Positions 33,203 through 41,325 of a DNA stretch of 43,586 nucleotides are shown here, in pieces. Below the pieces are notes generated by a model. The model saw nothing but the letters and a program-made list of their open reading frames with translations, searched no databases and was not told the origin of the DNA. A program made the translations under genes and the position numbers. This DNA is from Saprospiraceae bacterium (GTDB lineage: Bacteria > Bacteroidota > Bacteroidia > Chitinophagales > Saprospiraceae): positions 1 through 43,586 of the forward strand of contig JALHQW010000062.1 in assembly GCA_022841745.1 (NCBI GenBank), written 5' to 3'. Every line of letters starts with the position of its first letter. Position 1 is the stretch's first letter.

Positions 33203-34498
33203 ATGAAAAAGAAACTCAAAGTTTTCAAGTTCGGTGGAGCCTCTGTTAAAGATGCTGCTGGTGTTAGGAATGTTTCCTCCATTCTGAAGTCATTTCAGGA
33301 GGACCCAATCATCATTGTCGTATCAGCAATGGGTAAAACCACTGATGCCTTGGAAAAAATTGTGGCCGCCCATGCTAACAAGTCGGGTGAAGCAGCTTCC
33401 CACCTTGAAAACATGAAACAGTCGCATTATGCCATCATTGCGGATTTGTTTGGCAATGAACATCCCGTTTATGACGATGTCAACGATACCTTCGTTTCAA
33501 TTGAATGGGTGCTAGATGAAGAGCCACATCCTAATTATGATTTCATGTACGATCAAATCGTAGCTGTTGGTGAATTGGTTTCTTCAAAAATCTTGGCCGC
33601 CTATCTCAACCACGTAGGCCTGCCCACCAAATGGTTGGATGCGAGGGATGTAATCCTAACCGATGATATCTACCGTGAAGGTTGGGTTCAATGGGAAGAA
33701 ACAGTCGAAAATGCCAATAAAATTGCCAAACCCTTAGTGGAAACAGGTGGTTTTGTGCTTACTCAAGGTTTTATAGGAAGCACAAAGGAAAATTTCACGA
33801 CCACCTTGGGCCGGGAAGGCTCCGACTATACGGCGGCCATCTTCTCCTATTGCCTCAATGCCGAGAGCATGACCATTTGGAAGGATGTGCCCGGTGTACT
33901 CACAGCCGACCCAAGAATCTTTGAGAATGTGGCAAAATTGGACAGGCTTAGCTATAAGGAAGCTATCGAAATGACCTATTACGGAGCTAAGGTCATTCAC
34001 CCAAAGACCATTAAACCGCTGCAAAACAAGAGTATTCCGTTGTATGTGAAATCCTTTATCGAACCTACCGCCCCCGGTACTTTTATTGGCCCCGATGTGG
34101 ACGACCTTTATCCACCAATGGTGGCCGTGGAAAAAAACCAGGCACTGTTGAACATTTCAACCCGTGATTTCTCCTTTGTAGCCGAGCACCACATGAGCTA
34201 TCTCTTTACAAAGATTGCAGAATTCCGCTTACAGGTAAATTTGATGCAGAACACAGCCATCAGCTTCGCTGTCTGCGTAAACAATGTGGACGATCGTGTT
34301 CAAAAATTTGTGCGAAGTATAGAAGAAGAGTTCAAAGTAATGGTTGACACCGATGGCTTGGAATTGACAACAGTTAGGCATTATACCCCTCAGACATTGG
34401 AAATGCTGAGAAGCGGCAAGATCATTTTGGTAGAAGAACGAACAAAGAACACGGTTCAAATGGTCATGAAAATTGTGCCGGAGCTGAAACGGAAGTAA
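33203..34498 (+). CDS. Aspartate kinase
   Basis: 431 residues from the ATG at 33203. A longer frame from 33116 would run through the upstream terminator and the promoter box, so it is rejected. The enzyme phosphorylates aspartate, the first step to lysine, threonine and methionine. Motifs are KVFKFGGASVKDAAGVRNV at the N-terminus, VSAMGKTTDALE, TQGFIGSTKEN, TTLGREGSDYTAAIF, WKDVPGVLTADPRIF and YYGAKVIHPKTIKPL. The C-terminal 120 residues form the ACT regulatory region and there is no fused homoserine dehydrogenase. It is a single-gene unit with its own promoter and terminator. Confidence 0.95.
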   Translation: MKKKLKVFKFGGASVKDAAGVRNVSSILKSFQEDPIIIVVSAMGKTTDALEKIVAAHANKSGEAASHLENMKQSHYAIIADLFGNEHPVYDDVNDTFVSIEWVLDEEPHPNYDFMYDQIVAVGELVSSKILAAYLNHVGLPTKWLDARDVILTDDIYREGWVQWEETVENANKIAKPLVETGGFVLTQGFIGSTKENFTTTLGREGSDYTAAIFSYCLNAESMTIWKDVPGVLTADPRIFENVAKLDRLSYKEAIEMTYYGAKVIHPKTIKPLQNKSIPLYVKSFIEPTAPGTFIGPDVDDLYPPMVAVEKNQALLNISTRDFSFVAEHHMSYLFTKIAEFRLQVNLMQNTAISFAVCVNNVDDRVQKFVRSIEEEFKVMVDTDGLELTTVRHYTPQTLEMLRSGKIILVEERTKNTVQMVMKIVPELKRK

Positions 34499-34521
34499 GA
34501 ATAGAAAACAGCTCAAAACAC

Positions 34522-34559
34522 AAAGGGGGCTTTCGGGTGAAACCCCGCAAGCCCCCTTT
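34522..34559 (+). terminator. Intrinsic terminator after aspartate kinase
   Basis: The outer stem AAAGGGGGCTT with AAGCCCCCTTT encloses a smaller GGG/CCC hairpin, 23 bases after the stop codon. The T-run is short on the right. It may also work for the opposite strand. Confidence 0.8.
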
Positions 34560-34640
34560 CCATACAGGCCAAAGTTTCAGACTGATGAAAAGTATGAGTA
34601 GGAAGGAATAGCAATTTCTATTAGGCATTTGTAGGCCTGG

Positions 34641-35612
34641 TCATTGAATGCCAAGCCCTTTTATAAAATCAATGGCCCGCTCCTCTGACCAAGCAAATTC
34701 ACAGTTTGGCCGCCAAAAGCCAACATGCCCCCCGTTTTTTGGGATTTCAAGGTGGATATAGCTATGATTTTCGCATAGCGCTGTGGGAAAGCAAACGGAG
34801 GGTAAAATTGGGTCGTTCAAGGCTTGTACCAGCAAGGTAGGCACTTGGATACCTGACATAAAATTCTTGGCAGAGGCTTTCTCGTAAAAATCTGACGCAT
34901 CCTTGAAGTCATTGAGCGGGGCTGAAAAAAATTCATCAAAATCCCGCCAGACTTTAATTCGTTTTAAGTTTTCGAGGTCAACAACACCTGGATACTGGCC
35001 TGCCTTAATGACCATTTTCTGTTTGAGGTAGTACAGGAAGCGTTTGCGGTAGATGATGTTCTCAAAGCTATCAAGGATTTCGGCTCCAGCTTTCAGGTCT
35101 GTAGGCGCTGAGAATACCACTGCCGCGCCTATGGGTGCTGGAACTTCTTTGCCATGAACCCCAAGGTATTTCATCGTGATATTGGCACCCATACTGAACC
35201 CACACAATACGATTGTTTGGTAATTTTTCTGCTTCAATGCATGGTTTATGACCGCTCCAATATCATCTATATCACCGTGATGGTACATTCGCTTGGCCTT
35301 GTTCATCTCTCCGCTGCACGAGCGACAGTTCCAAGCGAGTGCGTCCCAACCATTTTGAGAAAAAATTTTAGCCATGCCAAGTATGTACTGGCGGTTGGAG
35401 TCGCCTTCCAAGCCATGCGTCAGAATCACTAGCCGCTTTTTGCCGTTGTCCACCCAGTCCAAATCCAGGAAATCGCCATCCTGTAGGGTTATGCGTTCCC
35501 GCTGGTATTCAATGCCTTTCACATTGCGTAGCAACACTGGTGCAATCGTTTCAACATGTCCATTGATGAAAAGACGGGAACGGCGGTAGGTTGATTTAGG
35601 AACGAGTGGCAA
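34641..35612 (-). CDS. Alpha/beta hydrolase of the YheT family
   Basis: 323 residues. The YheT-type N-terminus (FINGHVETIAPVLLR, then RERITLQDGDFLDLDW) leads into the oxyanion segment LTHGLEGDSNRQYI. The nucleophile elbow is CGFSMGANITMKYLG (serine of GFSMG). The acid lies in ALNDPILP and the histidine in NGGHVGFW. Members are esterases with loosely known substrates. It lies 46 bases downstream of the first CotH gene on the same strand and could share its transcript. Confidence 0.9.
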   Translation of the reverse strand: MPLVPKSTYRRSRLFINGHVETIAPVLLRNVKGIEYQRERITLQDGDFLDLDWVDNGKKRLVILTHGLEGDSNRQYILGMAKIFSQNGWDALAWNCRSCSGEMNKAKRMYHHGDIDDIGAVINHALKQKNYQTIVLCGFSMGANITMKYLGVHGKEVPAPIGAAVVFSAPTDLKAGAEILDSFENIIYRKRFLYYLKQKMVIKAGQYPGVVDLENLKRIKVWRDFDEFFSAPLNDFKDASDFYEKASAKNFMSGIQVPTLLVQALNDPILPSVCFPTALCENHSYIHLEIPKNGGHVGFWRPNCEFAWSEERAIDFIKGLGIQ

Positions 35613-35658
35613 AATGGAAGGTGTTCTTTTCAGTAACCGGGTTGGCCACTGTAGTTGA

Positions 35659-37230
35659 TTATTTTATTTCATAAAAAACATACGACGCCCTCTCTGGTGA
35701 ACAAACGGCTAACCTGTCGCCTTCGGCTATGATATAGTACTGTAGCGTTCCAGGCTTGTCAACCGAAACAGCGTAAACGTCATCGCCGCTCGTAGTCATT
35801 TCCAATTGCTTAAATGTTTCAGCAGGTCCTTGTCGGTACATCAACCAAACCTTTTGTGCGTCCGTAACCTTGATGTTTATGCTGGCCTTTACACCTGACA
35901 CAGTATGTTTTACCTCACCGACAACTGGGTTTTTCCCATTAAACAAGGGGTGCTTCAACAAGGATTCCGTGCGGGCTTTCATCAACTCTTCAATGCCAAT
36001 TATGCTTGTGCTTCCAATGTCAACGGAATTGCGCAGGTTTTTCTCAAAATCATCGAATGAGTATAGCTTATTCGGGTCTTCCTTGACGGCGTCCTTGATG
36101 GTAGCCTGCATTTTTTCAGCCAGTTTCAAGTATTCGCCATTGGCAAAATTCTCCATCAAAATCGTTCGACAATGACCAATATACACCTTGCGCCAAAACG
36201 GGTTGGCCAATAAATTCGTGATCAAAGGGCGCTTTGGGTTCTTGTTTTTGAAGTGAGAGAAAAGGCTGAACTGTTGCAATTCTTCATTGGTAAGCTCTCC
36301 TTGCTTTTCACCATCCAACCTAAACCCACCAAAAGAAATGTTCAAGTCCCAAATAAGGGGGGTCATCAGGCCATCTGGCGTTTTGTACAAGTAGTAATTA
36401 TGGCTGAAGCGGCCAGTGTAGCTGTCGAGGTTGACAAGGACATGGTTAAAGGCGTGCATCCAAAGCGTCATGTCAATATTGAGCTTTGAAGGAATTGCAT
36501 CGGGTGCAAGGCTTACCGTTTTGGACAATCCAACCAGATCCTTCCAACCTTGTTCTTCTTTGCTTTCCAATTCATACCAACCCCCATAACATTTGGAGTC
36601 GTCGCCTACATAGGTCAAGGATGAATACTCTCCTTCTTTGCACCCAGCCGGTGCAGGCAGCACGTCTTCCCATTCAGGGTCGCACTTGAAAAAGCTACCG
36701 TTTGAATTGCCATAAGCATCTTTCAGAAACTTCTCATCAATGGACTCTACATTGGAGTAAAGGCCAATATACTCACCATTTACATACACTTTGGCGAAAT
36801 TGGATTTCGGGGCAGGCATGTACTTTCGTGCTATTTCATAGGAAACAGCCTCCCTGACATAACTGGGGTCCATGAAAACATTACCCAGTTTCAAAGTCTC
36901 ATAACCTCCTTCGAATCGCTGGTCTTTCTTGGCGTAATTGGCTTTTAGGTTAAAGGGAAGTTTCTGCTTGTTGCGCTTACGTGGGTTTTTATAAGAACTG
37001 TTTCCCTTGTACCTAACCCCTACCCCTTCGTATTGCTTGCCGTCAATATCTACGACAGCCACTAGTCGCTCTTTCAAGCCACGGGTTTTCAAAGAGTCCA
37101 ATTTCTTGCCCCAATCCGACACATTGAACTGGATTTTTATGACAGGAACCTTGTCCGAATCGTAAAAACCTTGGGCATAACCAGTTGAAAAACAAAGGAT
37201 TACAAGGCAGGATAACAGAAATTTTCTCAT
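35659..37230 (-). CDS. Secreted CotH-like (kinase-fold) protein, copy 1
   Basis: 523 residues from the ATG at 37230, which gives a signal peptide (MRKFLLSCLVILCFSTGYAQ); the frame extends 13 codons upstream without one. CotH features are GVRYKGNSS (residues 71-79), LKLGNVFMDPSYVREAVSYE, NGEYIGLYSNVES (151-163) and HNYYLYK with PLIWDLNISFGG (277-302), the last matching the conserved Asp-containing metal-binding segment. An Ig-like C-terminal domain of about 90 residues follows. CotH of Bacillus is an atypical protein kinase of spore coat; here it is secreted by a non-sporing bacterium and substrates are unknown. No T9SS sorting domain is present. A related gene lies 74 bases upstream. Confidence 0.88.
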   Translation of the reverse strand: MRKFLLSCLVILCFSTGYAQGFYDSDKVPVIKIQFNVSDWGKKLDSLKTRGLKERLVAVVDIDGKQYEGVGVRYKGNSSYKNPRKRNKQKLPFNLKANYAKKDQRFEGGYETLKLGNVFMDPSYVREAVSYEIARKYMPAPKSNFAKVYVNGEYIGLYSNVESIDEKFLKDAYGNSNGSFFKCDPEWEDVLPAPAGCKEGEYSSLTYVGDDSKCYGGWYELESKEEQGWKDLVGLSKTVSLAPDAIPSKLNIDMTLWMHAFNHVLVNLDSYTGRFSHNYYLYKTPDGLMTPLIWDLNISFGGFRLDGEKQGELTNEELQQFSLFSHFKNKNPKRPLITNLLANPFWRKVYIGHCRTILMENFANGEYLKLAEKMQATIKDAVKEDPNKLYSFDDFEKNLRNSVDIGSTSIIGIEELMKARTESLLKHPLFNGKNPVVGEVKHTVSGVKASINIKVTDAQKVWLMYRQGPAETFKQLEMTTSGDDVYAVSVDKPGTLQYYIIAEGDRLAVCSPERASYVFYEIK

Positions 37231-37304
37231 AACTAATGACTGGAAGAATGCAGCCGCAATGCCGATCAAGCAACGGTTTGCTCAATAGGCATTGCGTGAA
37301 CCAT

Positions 37305-38933
37305 TTACTTATTCAACGCTTCGAGCGTGGATTTATGCTTCTCCCACATATAATTAGCAGGACTATAACTTATGAGTCCAGGGTTTTCAGCCACAATATA
37401 GTATTCAATGGATTGTTCGCCATTCTGGGGCACGATGATTACACCGTAAATATTGTTGTTGGCTGTACCGTCGTCAAATTTACTATCGTCCTGCATCGAG
37501 ACCATGGTATAACTGCCCTTCCCATCCAACCTGTAGTATAGTTCTACCCGTTTTGGAAACTTGTCAACCTTGGCTGTGATATGGAATTGTTGGACTTTTT
37601 GGCTGGACAATGGCTTACGGCCCTCCACTTGAACCTGTGAGATTTCTGGTGGGAAAACCGCCAACTCTGGATGTGCCTTTAAAAAGGAAGTTCTACGAGT
37701 CATCAGTTCAAGAAGGCCAGGGATTTTGCTTTTCTTACCTACCGTTTTTTCAAGACTGGCGTCAAATTCTGCAATGGTATAGGACTTGTTAGGGTCTTCG
37801 TTCACAGCGCTGCGAATCATGGCTTGCAGTTCTTTCGCCCGCTTATCAAATTTCCCACTGGTGAACCAGTCCTGAAGGATGGTCTTCATGTGGGTCAGGT
37901 AAATTTTTTTGTAATCTGGGTCACTCAAAAGTTTACTAATCAAAGGTTTGGTGGTATTCTCAAGATGGAGCAGTGGGTCAAGCTCTTGAAGTCCTTTCAA
38001 TTTCAGGTCGGAGCCTGAACCGATGTTCTTGAAACTGCCGAAAGCAAGGTTTAAATCCCAAATAATGGGTGAAAAGCGACCATCGTCATCTTGATAAAGG
38101 TAGTAGTTCACACTGTTCTGGCCTGTGTAGCTGCTCAGATTCACAACGACGTTGTTGAATGCTAACATCCATAAAGTATTGTCAATATTGAGTACCGTTT
38201 CGATTTTGTCAGTCTCCTGATTGAGGATCTTAGCAAGTTCCATCAGATCCTTTGTACCATGCTCGGACAGTTTCTCAAAATTATTTTCGTAACAACTGAT
38301 TTGGTTGTCATACTCCAATGAGCCGAAAAGATTGTTTTTACAACCACTTGGCTGCTTTTCACCAGCGTCTTGGTTTGCCTTGAAGAAAGCATTGTCAGCA
38401 CTTTCGAAAAAACGGCTCAGGAAATTAGCCTCCGACACTGATTCAATATTCGCAAATAGCCCGTAATACTTCCCATTTATGGTCACCTTGGTAAAATTGG
38501 CCCTAGGTGCCGGCATGTAGTTTCTTGCAATTTCATAGCCAAGCACCTCCCTAAGCATACTTGGGTCTCGCAAGGTATTGGAGAGCTTTACGACAGATGT
38601 ACCTTGATAGTTGGCCAATTTTTCCTTTGAATCCAGGACGATATGAAGTGGATTGCGGGGATTATTAGGAGCAAAGGATTTGAAACCACGGAAGCGCACG
38701 CCAGCATTTTCAAAGCGAATACCATTGATTTCCACCACGCCAGCCAGTAAGCCGTCACCGTTGAACCGCAAGGAATCCAAGATATAGCTCCAATTTGTCT
38801 GTTTGAAACTGATTTTGATGTCCTGAATTTTTTCCACCGAAAAAAAATCTGCTGGTGCGGGTTTGTTTTGAGCATTGGCAGCAGTGATGCCACCGAGCAA
38901 GAACATGAAAAGAAAAAGAGAAAAATGCTTCAT
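37305..38933 (-). CDS. Secreted CotH-like (kinase-fold) protein, copy 2
   Basis: 542 residues from the ATG at 38933, giving a signal peptide (MKHFSLFLFMFLLGGITAANA). The layout is the same as in the next gene: GVRFRGFKS near residue 78, VKLSNTLRDPSMLREVLGYE, NGKYYGLFANIES (153-165), VNYYLY and IIWDLNLAFGS (290-300), then an Ig-like C-terminal domain (VQVEGRKPLSSQ onwards). The two proteins share many positions but are clearly diverged, so the duplication is not recent. It reads first in a possible three-gene unit with CotH copy 1 and the YheT hydrolase. Confidence 0.88.
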   Translation of the reverse strand: MKHFSLFLFMFLLGGITAANAQNKPAPADFFSVEKIQDIKISFKQTNWSYILDSLRFNGDGLLAGVVEINGIRFENAGVRFRGFKSFAPNNPRNPLHIVLDSKEKLANYQGTSVVKLSNTLRDPSMLREVLGYEIARNYMPAPRANFTKVTINGKYYGLFANIESVSEANFLSRFFESADNAFFKANQDAGEKQPSGCKNNLFGSLEYDNQISCYENNFEKLSEHGTKDLMELAKILNQETDKIETVLNIDNTLWMLAFNNVVVNLSSYTGQNSVNYYLYQDDDGRFSPIIWDLNLAFGSFKNIGSGSDLKLKGLQELDPLLHLENTTKPLISKLLSDPDYKKIYLTHMKTILQDWFTSGKFDKRAKELQAMIRSAVNEDPNKSYTIAEFDASLEKTVGKKSKIPGLLELMTRRTSFLKAHPELAVFPPEISQVQVEGRKPLSSQKVQQFHITAKVDKFPKRVELYYRLDGKGSYTMVSMQDDSKFDDGTANNNIYGVIIVPQNGEQSIEYYIVAENPGLISYSPANYMWEKHKSTLEALNK

Positions 38934-39086
38934 GTTAAAAAATATCTTTTTGCGGTTTTTTTTGGTAATGATTTGATTGTCAATTGTTTGCACAAAAAAG
39001 GAATTTGCTTTTCCAAAAAATCCGATTTTTTGTTCAAATTATGGTGCAATGATATAAAAAATGGGCGAAGTGAAGGTTGGAAGCCA

Positions 39087-39578
39087 TCAAGTCATCTCCT
39101 CAAAAAATCCTGTTTTTGTGTTCTTCTTGACTTTATTCCAATGGAAATAGCGTCCGTTCATTACGACGTAAACACCAGGAGGAAGTGTTTGGAGGAATGC
39201 CAAGGCACTACCCAAATTAAAGAACCCATCAGACGAGGTGCCAAATGCATAGGGTACCATTGCGCCTGTCAACACTACGGTCTTGTTTTCGATTCCATAG
39301 TTGGCAATGAAATCCGCTGTTTTCACCATTGTGTCAGTCCCATGTGTAATCAAGATTTTGTCGTAAGGGCATCGAAGGCAGTTATGAGCAATAATTTCAC
39401 GGTCAGTGTCCTGCATTTCAAGGCTGTCCACCATCATCAATGTCTTTACATCAAGGTCAACTGTGCAGCGGCCTCGTTCAAGCATAGTGGGGACATGGGT
39501 GCTTTTGAAATAAAGCCCTCCAGAAATATAGTTGTATTCCTTGTCAAAAGTGCCTCCTGTTATATAAACCTGAATCAT
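39087..39578 (-). CDS. Asparaginase-like protein, N-terminal domain only
   Basis: 163 residues. It has both catalytic threonine motifs of L-asparaginases: TGGTFDK (Thr10) and THGTDTMV (Thr81, Asp82), followed by KTVVLTGAMVPYAFGTSSDGFFNL. It stops where the C-terminal domain of full asparaginases (about 330 residues) would begin. The stop is a normal codon and no continuation is visible downstream, so it looks like a stand-alone single-domain form, which exists in other bacteria. Whether it hydrolyses asparagine is unknown, since the C-terminal domain shapes the usual dimer. Confidence 0.86.
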   Translation of the reverse strand: MIQVYITGGTFDKEYNYISGGLYFKSTHVPTMLERGRCTVDLDVKTLMMVDSLEMQDTDREIIAHNCLRCPYDKILITHGTDTMVKTADFIANYGIENKTVVLTGAMVPYAFGTSSDGFFNLGSALAFLQTLPPGVYVVMNGRYFHWNKVKKNTKTGFFEEMT

Positions 39579-39666
39579 GGTAAGAAGTTGGTTAAGGCTG
39601 ATTGCCGAAAGTTTTGAAACACGGTCACAAAGATTGAGAATTCTTGACTTCCTTTACTTCTTGTGC

Positions 39667-39674
39667 CAAAAATA
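39667..39674 (-). promoter_or_regulatory. Possible -7 box (TATTTTTG) for the asparaginase-like gene
   Basis: The minus strand reads TATTTTTG, fitting TAnnTTTG, about 88 bases before the ATG at 39578. No -33 TTG at good spacing was found. Confidence 0.3.
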
Positions 39675-39834
39675 ATAGTCACCTTCGATGATTGTTGGAT
39701 TGATTCATTGGTAGTTTGGCGCAATTTTATAGGCTGTAATTTTAGATGTGAAATGATTTCTTTTTCATTTTTTAAAAAAAATGCAACCATCTTTGTTACC
39801 TGACTGTCATTTGAATCGTCATTTTAAAATCACC

Positions 39835-39859
39835 CGGACTGCTTTTAGTCCGCATTTTT
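39835..39859 (+). terminator. Terminator-like hairpin in the leader of the PDZ gene
   Basis: Six base pairs (CGGACT with AGTCCG) enclose a six-base loop, followed by CA and then six T. It lies 22 bases before the PDZ gene ATG. No plus-strand gene ends upstream within 2 kb, so it is not an ordinary terminator and could be a leader attenuator or RNA-stability element. Confidence 0.45.
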
Positions 39860-39880
39860 TCACAACAAAATTTAATCGAA

Positions 39881-41257
39881 ATGAAAAGACTTCTCCATTC
39901 TGCAATCTACACTTTGTTGCTGCTTGCGATAACCTGCTCAGGAGCTTTTGCTCAAGAAGCCACAACCCCAAGCACCACCAATAAAGTCACCATCATCCAA
40001 AAAACCCAAAATGACGATGGCTCTTGGTCGGTAAAGAAAAAAACGGTCGAGAAAGGACAATCTGCTGAGAACTATATGAAGGAACTGGAAATCAACACGC
40101 CGATCGAGTCAGTCAGAGAAGTTATCGTCATCAATGGTGATGAAGCACAAAAAGAAAGCTCAAATGCCGAAACGATTATTATGATTCGTCAAGGCAACAA
40201 TAAGACGGAAATCAAGTGGGATAACGCCGAAGGCGCTGAACTCCCCAACTTCAACTGGAACAGTGAAAAGAAAATGCACCGCAGTTTCAATAGGGGCATG
40301 GCTGAGTTCACCCTCATAGGCGATGAAACGGATGAACCAAAAGCTTTCCTTGGCATCTATCCTGAGCGCCACGAAAATGGTGGCGTATTGGTAACGGACA
40401 TCGTGCCGGGTGCTGGAGCGGCCGCAGCTGGCCTGCGCTCAGGCGATATCATTATTAGCATTGATGGCAAAACCTTGGCATCTCGTGGTGGCCTCACCAA
40501 CACCTTGGAGGCTTATAAGCCTGGTGACAAAATCGAAGTTTCCTATTTGCGTGAAAGTCAATCATTGAACACTACTGTGGAATTGACCGCACGCAAGCAA
40601 GACTCTCATAGGAGTTACAACTATAGTTTCAACAGCAAGACAGAGCGCAACCCGTGCGAAGTTTTCATCGGCGTGACAATTGGCAGTTGGGGCCATGAGG
40701 GCGAAGATGGTGTTGGCATTGATGGCATTATTCCTGGCTGGCCAGCAGAGGAAGCAGGGTTATTGGCAGGTGACCGCATACTGTCCTTGGATGGTGTCGA
40801 TGTAAACACTCACAACGAACTGGTGATAGAGCGTGACAAGCATAAGCCAGGTGAGTATTTCGTGGTTGAATACCTAAGAGAGGGCAAAGTAATGACCACC
40901 AAAGCCCGCTTCAAGTCTTGTGACAAAGAAGAAGTGAAAGAAGAAATTGTCGAGCAACCTAATGCCACGGAGCTTCTCAAAATTGAAAACAGCCTCGAAT
41001 TGGAGGAAATCAACGCTTTCCCAAACCCAACGGTTGGCAATTTAAGCGTGACATTTAAGGGTGAAGCTGTTCCAACGGTAGTGACCATAACGGACATCAA
41101 CGGCAAAGTGGTTTTCAACGAAAACTTGAAAAGCTTTGATGGCTATTACACCCGTCAAGTGGATGTCAGCCAAGGTGCCCCTGGAACTTTGCTGGTCAGC
41201 ATCCGCCAAAACGGCAAGGTATTGACGAAACCAGTCGTTCTTTTGAACAGGGCATAA
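39881..41257 (+). CDS. Double-PDZ protein with T9SS type A sorting domain
   Basis: 458 residues with a signal peptide (residues 1-24, ending GAFAQ). Residues 33-145 are of unknown type (VTIIQKTQNDDGSWSVKKKT). Two PDZ domains follow: residues 155-236 (FLGIYPERHENGGVLVTDIV, GLRSGDIIISIDG) and 260-345 (VFIGVTIGSW, GWPAEEAGLLAGDRILSLDG). The last 80 residues are a T9SS sorting domain (INAFPNPTVGNLSV, then VTITDINGKVVFNE). No protease domain is linked to the PDZ pair, unlike HtrA. It is thus predicted to be exported by T9SS and held at the cell surface, perhaps binding C-termini of other secreted proteins. A shared bidirectional terminator separates it from tex. Confidence 0.88.
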   Translation: MKRLLHSAIYTLLLLAITCSGAFAQEATTPSTTNKVTIIQKTQNDDGSWSVKKKTVEKGQSAENYMKELEINTPIESVREVIVINGDEAQKESSNAETIIMIRQGNNKTEIKWDNAEGAELPNFNWNSEKKMHRSFNRGMAEFTLIGDETDEPKAFLGIYPERHENGGVLVTDIVPGAGAAAAGLRSGDIIISIDGKTLASRGGLTNTLEAYKPGDKIEVSYLRESQSLNTTVELTARKQDSHRSYNYSFNSKTERNPCEVFIGVTIGSWGHEGEDGVGIDGIIPGWPAEEAGLLAGDRILSLDGVDVNTHNELVIERDKHKPGEYFVVEYLREGKVMTTKARFKSCDKEEVKEEIVEQPNATELLKIENSLELEEINAFPNPTVGNLSVTFKGEAVPTVVTITDINGKVVFNENLKSFDGYYTRQVDVSQGAPGTLLVSIRQNGKVLTKPVVLLNRA

Positions 41258-41276
41258 TTTGATGATGTGCAAATGG

Positions 41277-41311
41277 AAAGCCCCGGCAGATGGAGAACTG
41301 CCGGGGCTTTT
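41277..41311. terminator. Bidirectional terminator between the PDZ gene and tex
   Basis: A perfect 13-base-pair stem (AAAGCCCCGGCAG with CTGCCGGGGCTTT) with an eight-base loop, flanked by A on the left and T on the right, located 15-20 bases from both convergent stop codons. It can serve both genes. Confidence 0.92.
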
Positions 41312-41325
41312 CATTTTGCCAGGTT

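Larger units (their letters stand above)
39579..39880. other. Divergent promoter region between the asparaginase-like and PDZ genes
   Basis: About 300 bases of AT-rich non-coding sequence. It should hold promoters for both directions. On the minus strand a TATTTTTG box lies at 39667-39674. On the plus strand CATCTTTG (39788-39795) is a near match to TAnnTTTG. The hairpin at 39835-39852 lies between the latter and the PDZ gene. Confidence 0.5.

Noticed and set aside
39029-39041. ATAATTTG on the minus strand as a promoter of the second CotH gene
   Set aside because: It misses one base of the TAnnTTTG spacing and has no suitable upstream TTG, so it was not listed as a promoter.
38868-39617. A 249-codon plus-strand frame over the asparaginase-like gene
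   Set aside because: The opposite strand has intact asparaginase motifs; this frame is rich in cysteine and histidine without pattern and is a shadow.
39575-39790. A 71-codon minus-strand frame upstream of the asparaginase-like gene
   Set aside because: It overlaps the start of that gene, covers the likely promoter box at 39667-39674 and shows no family features.
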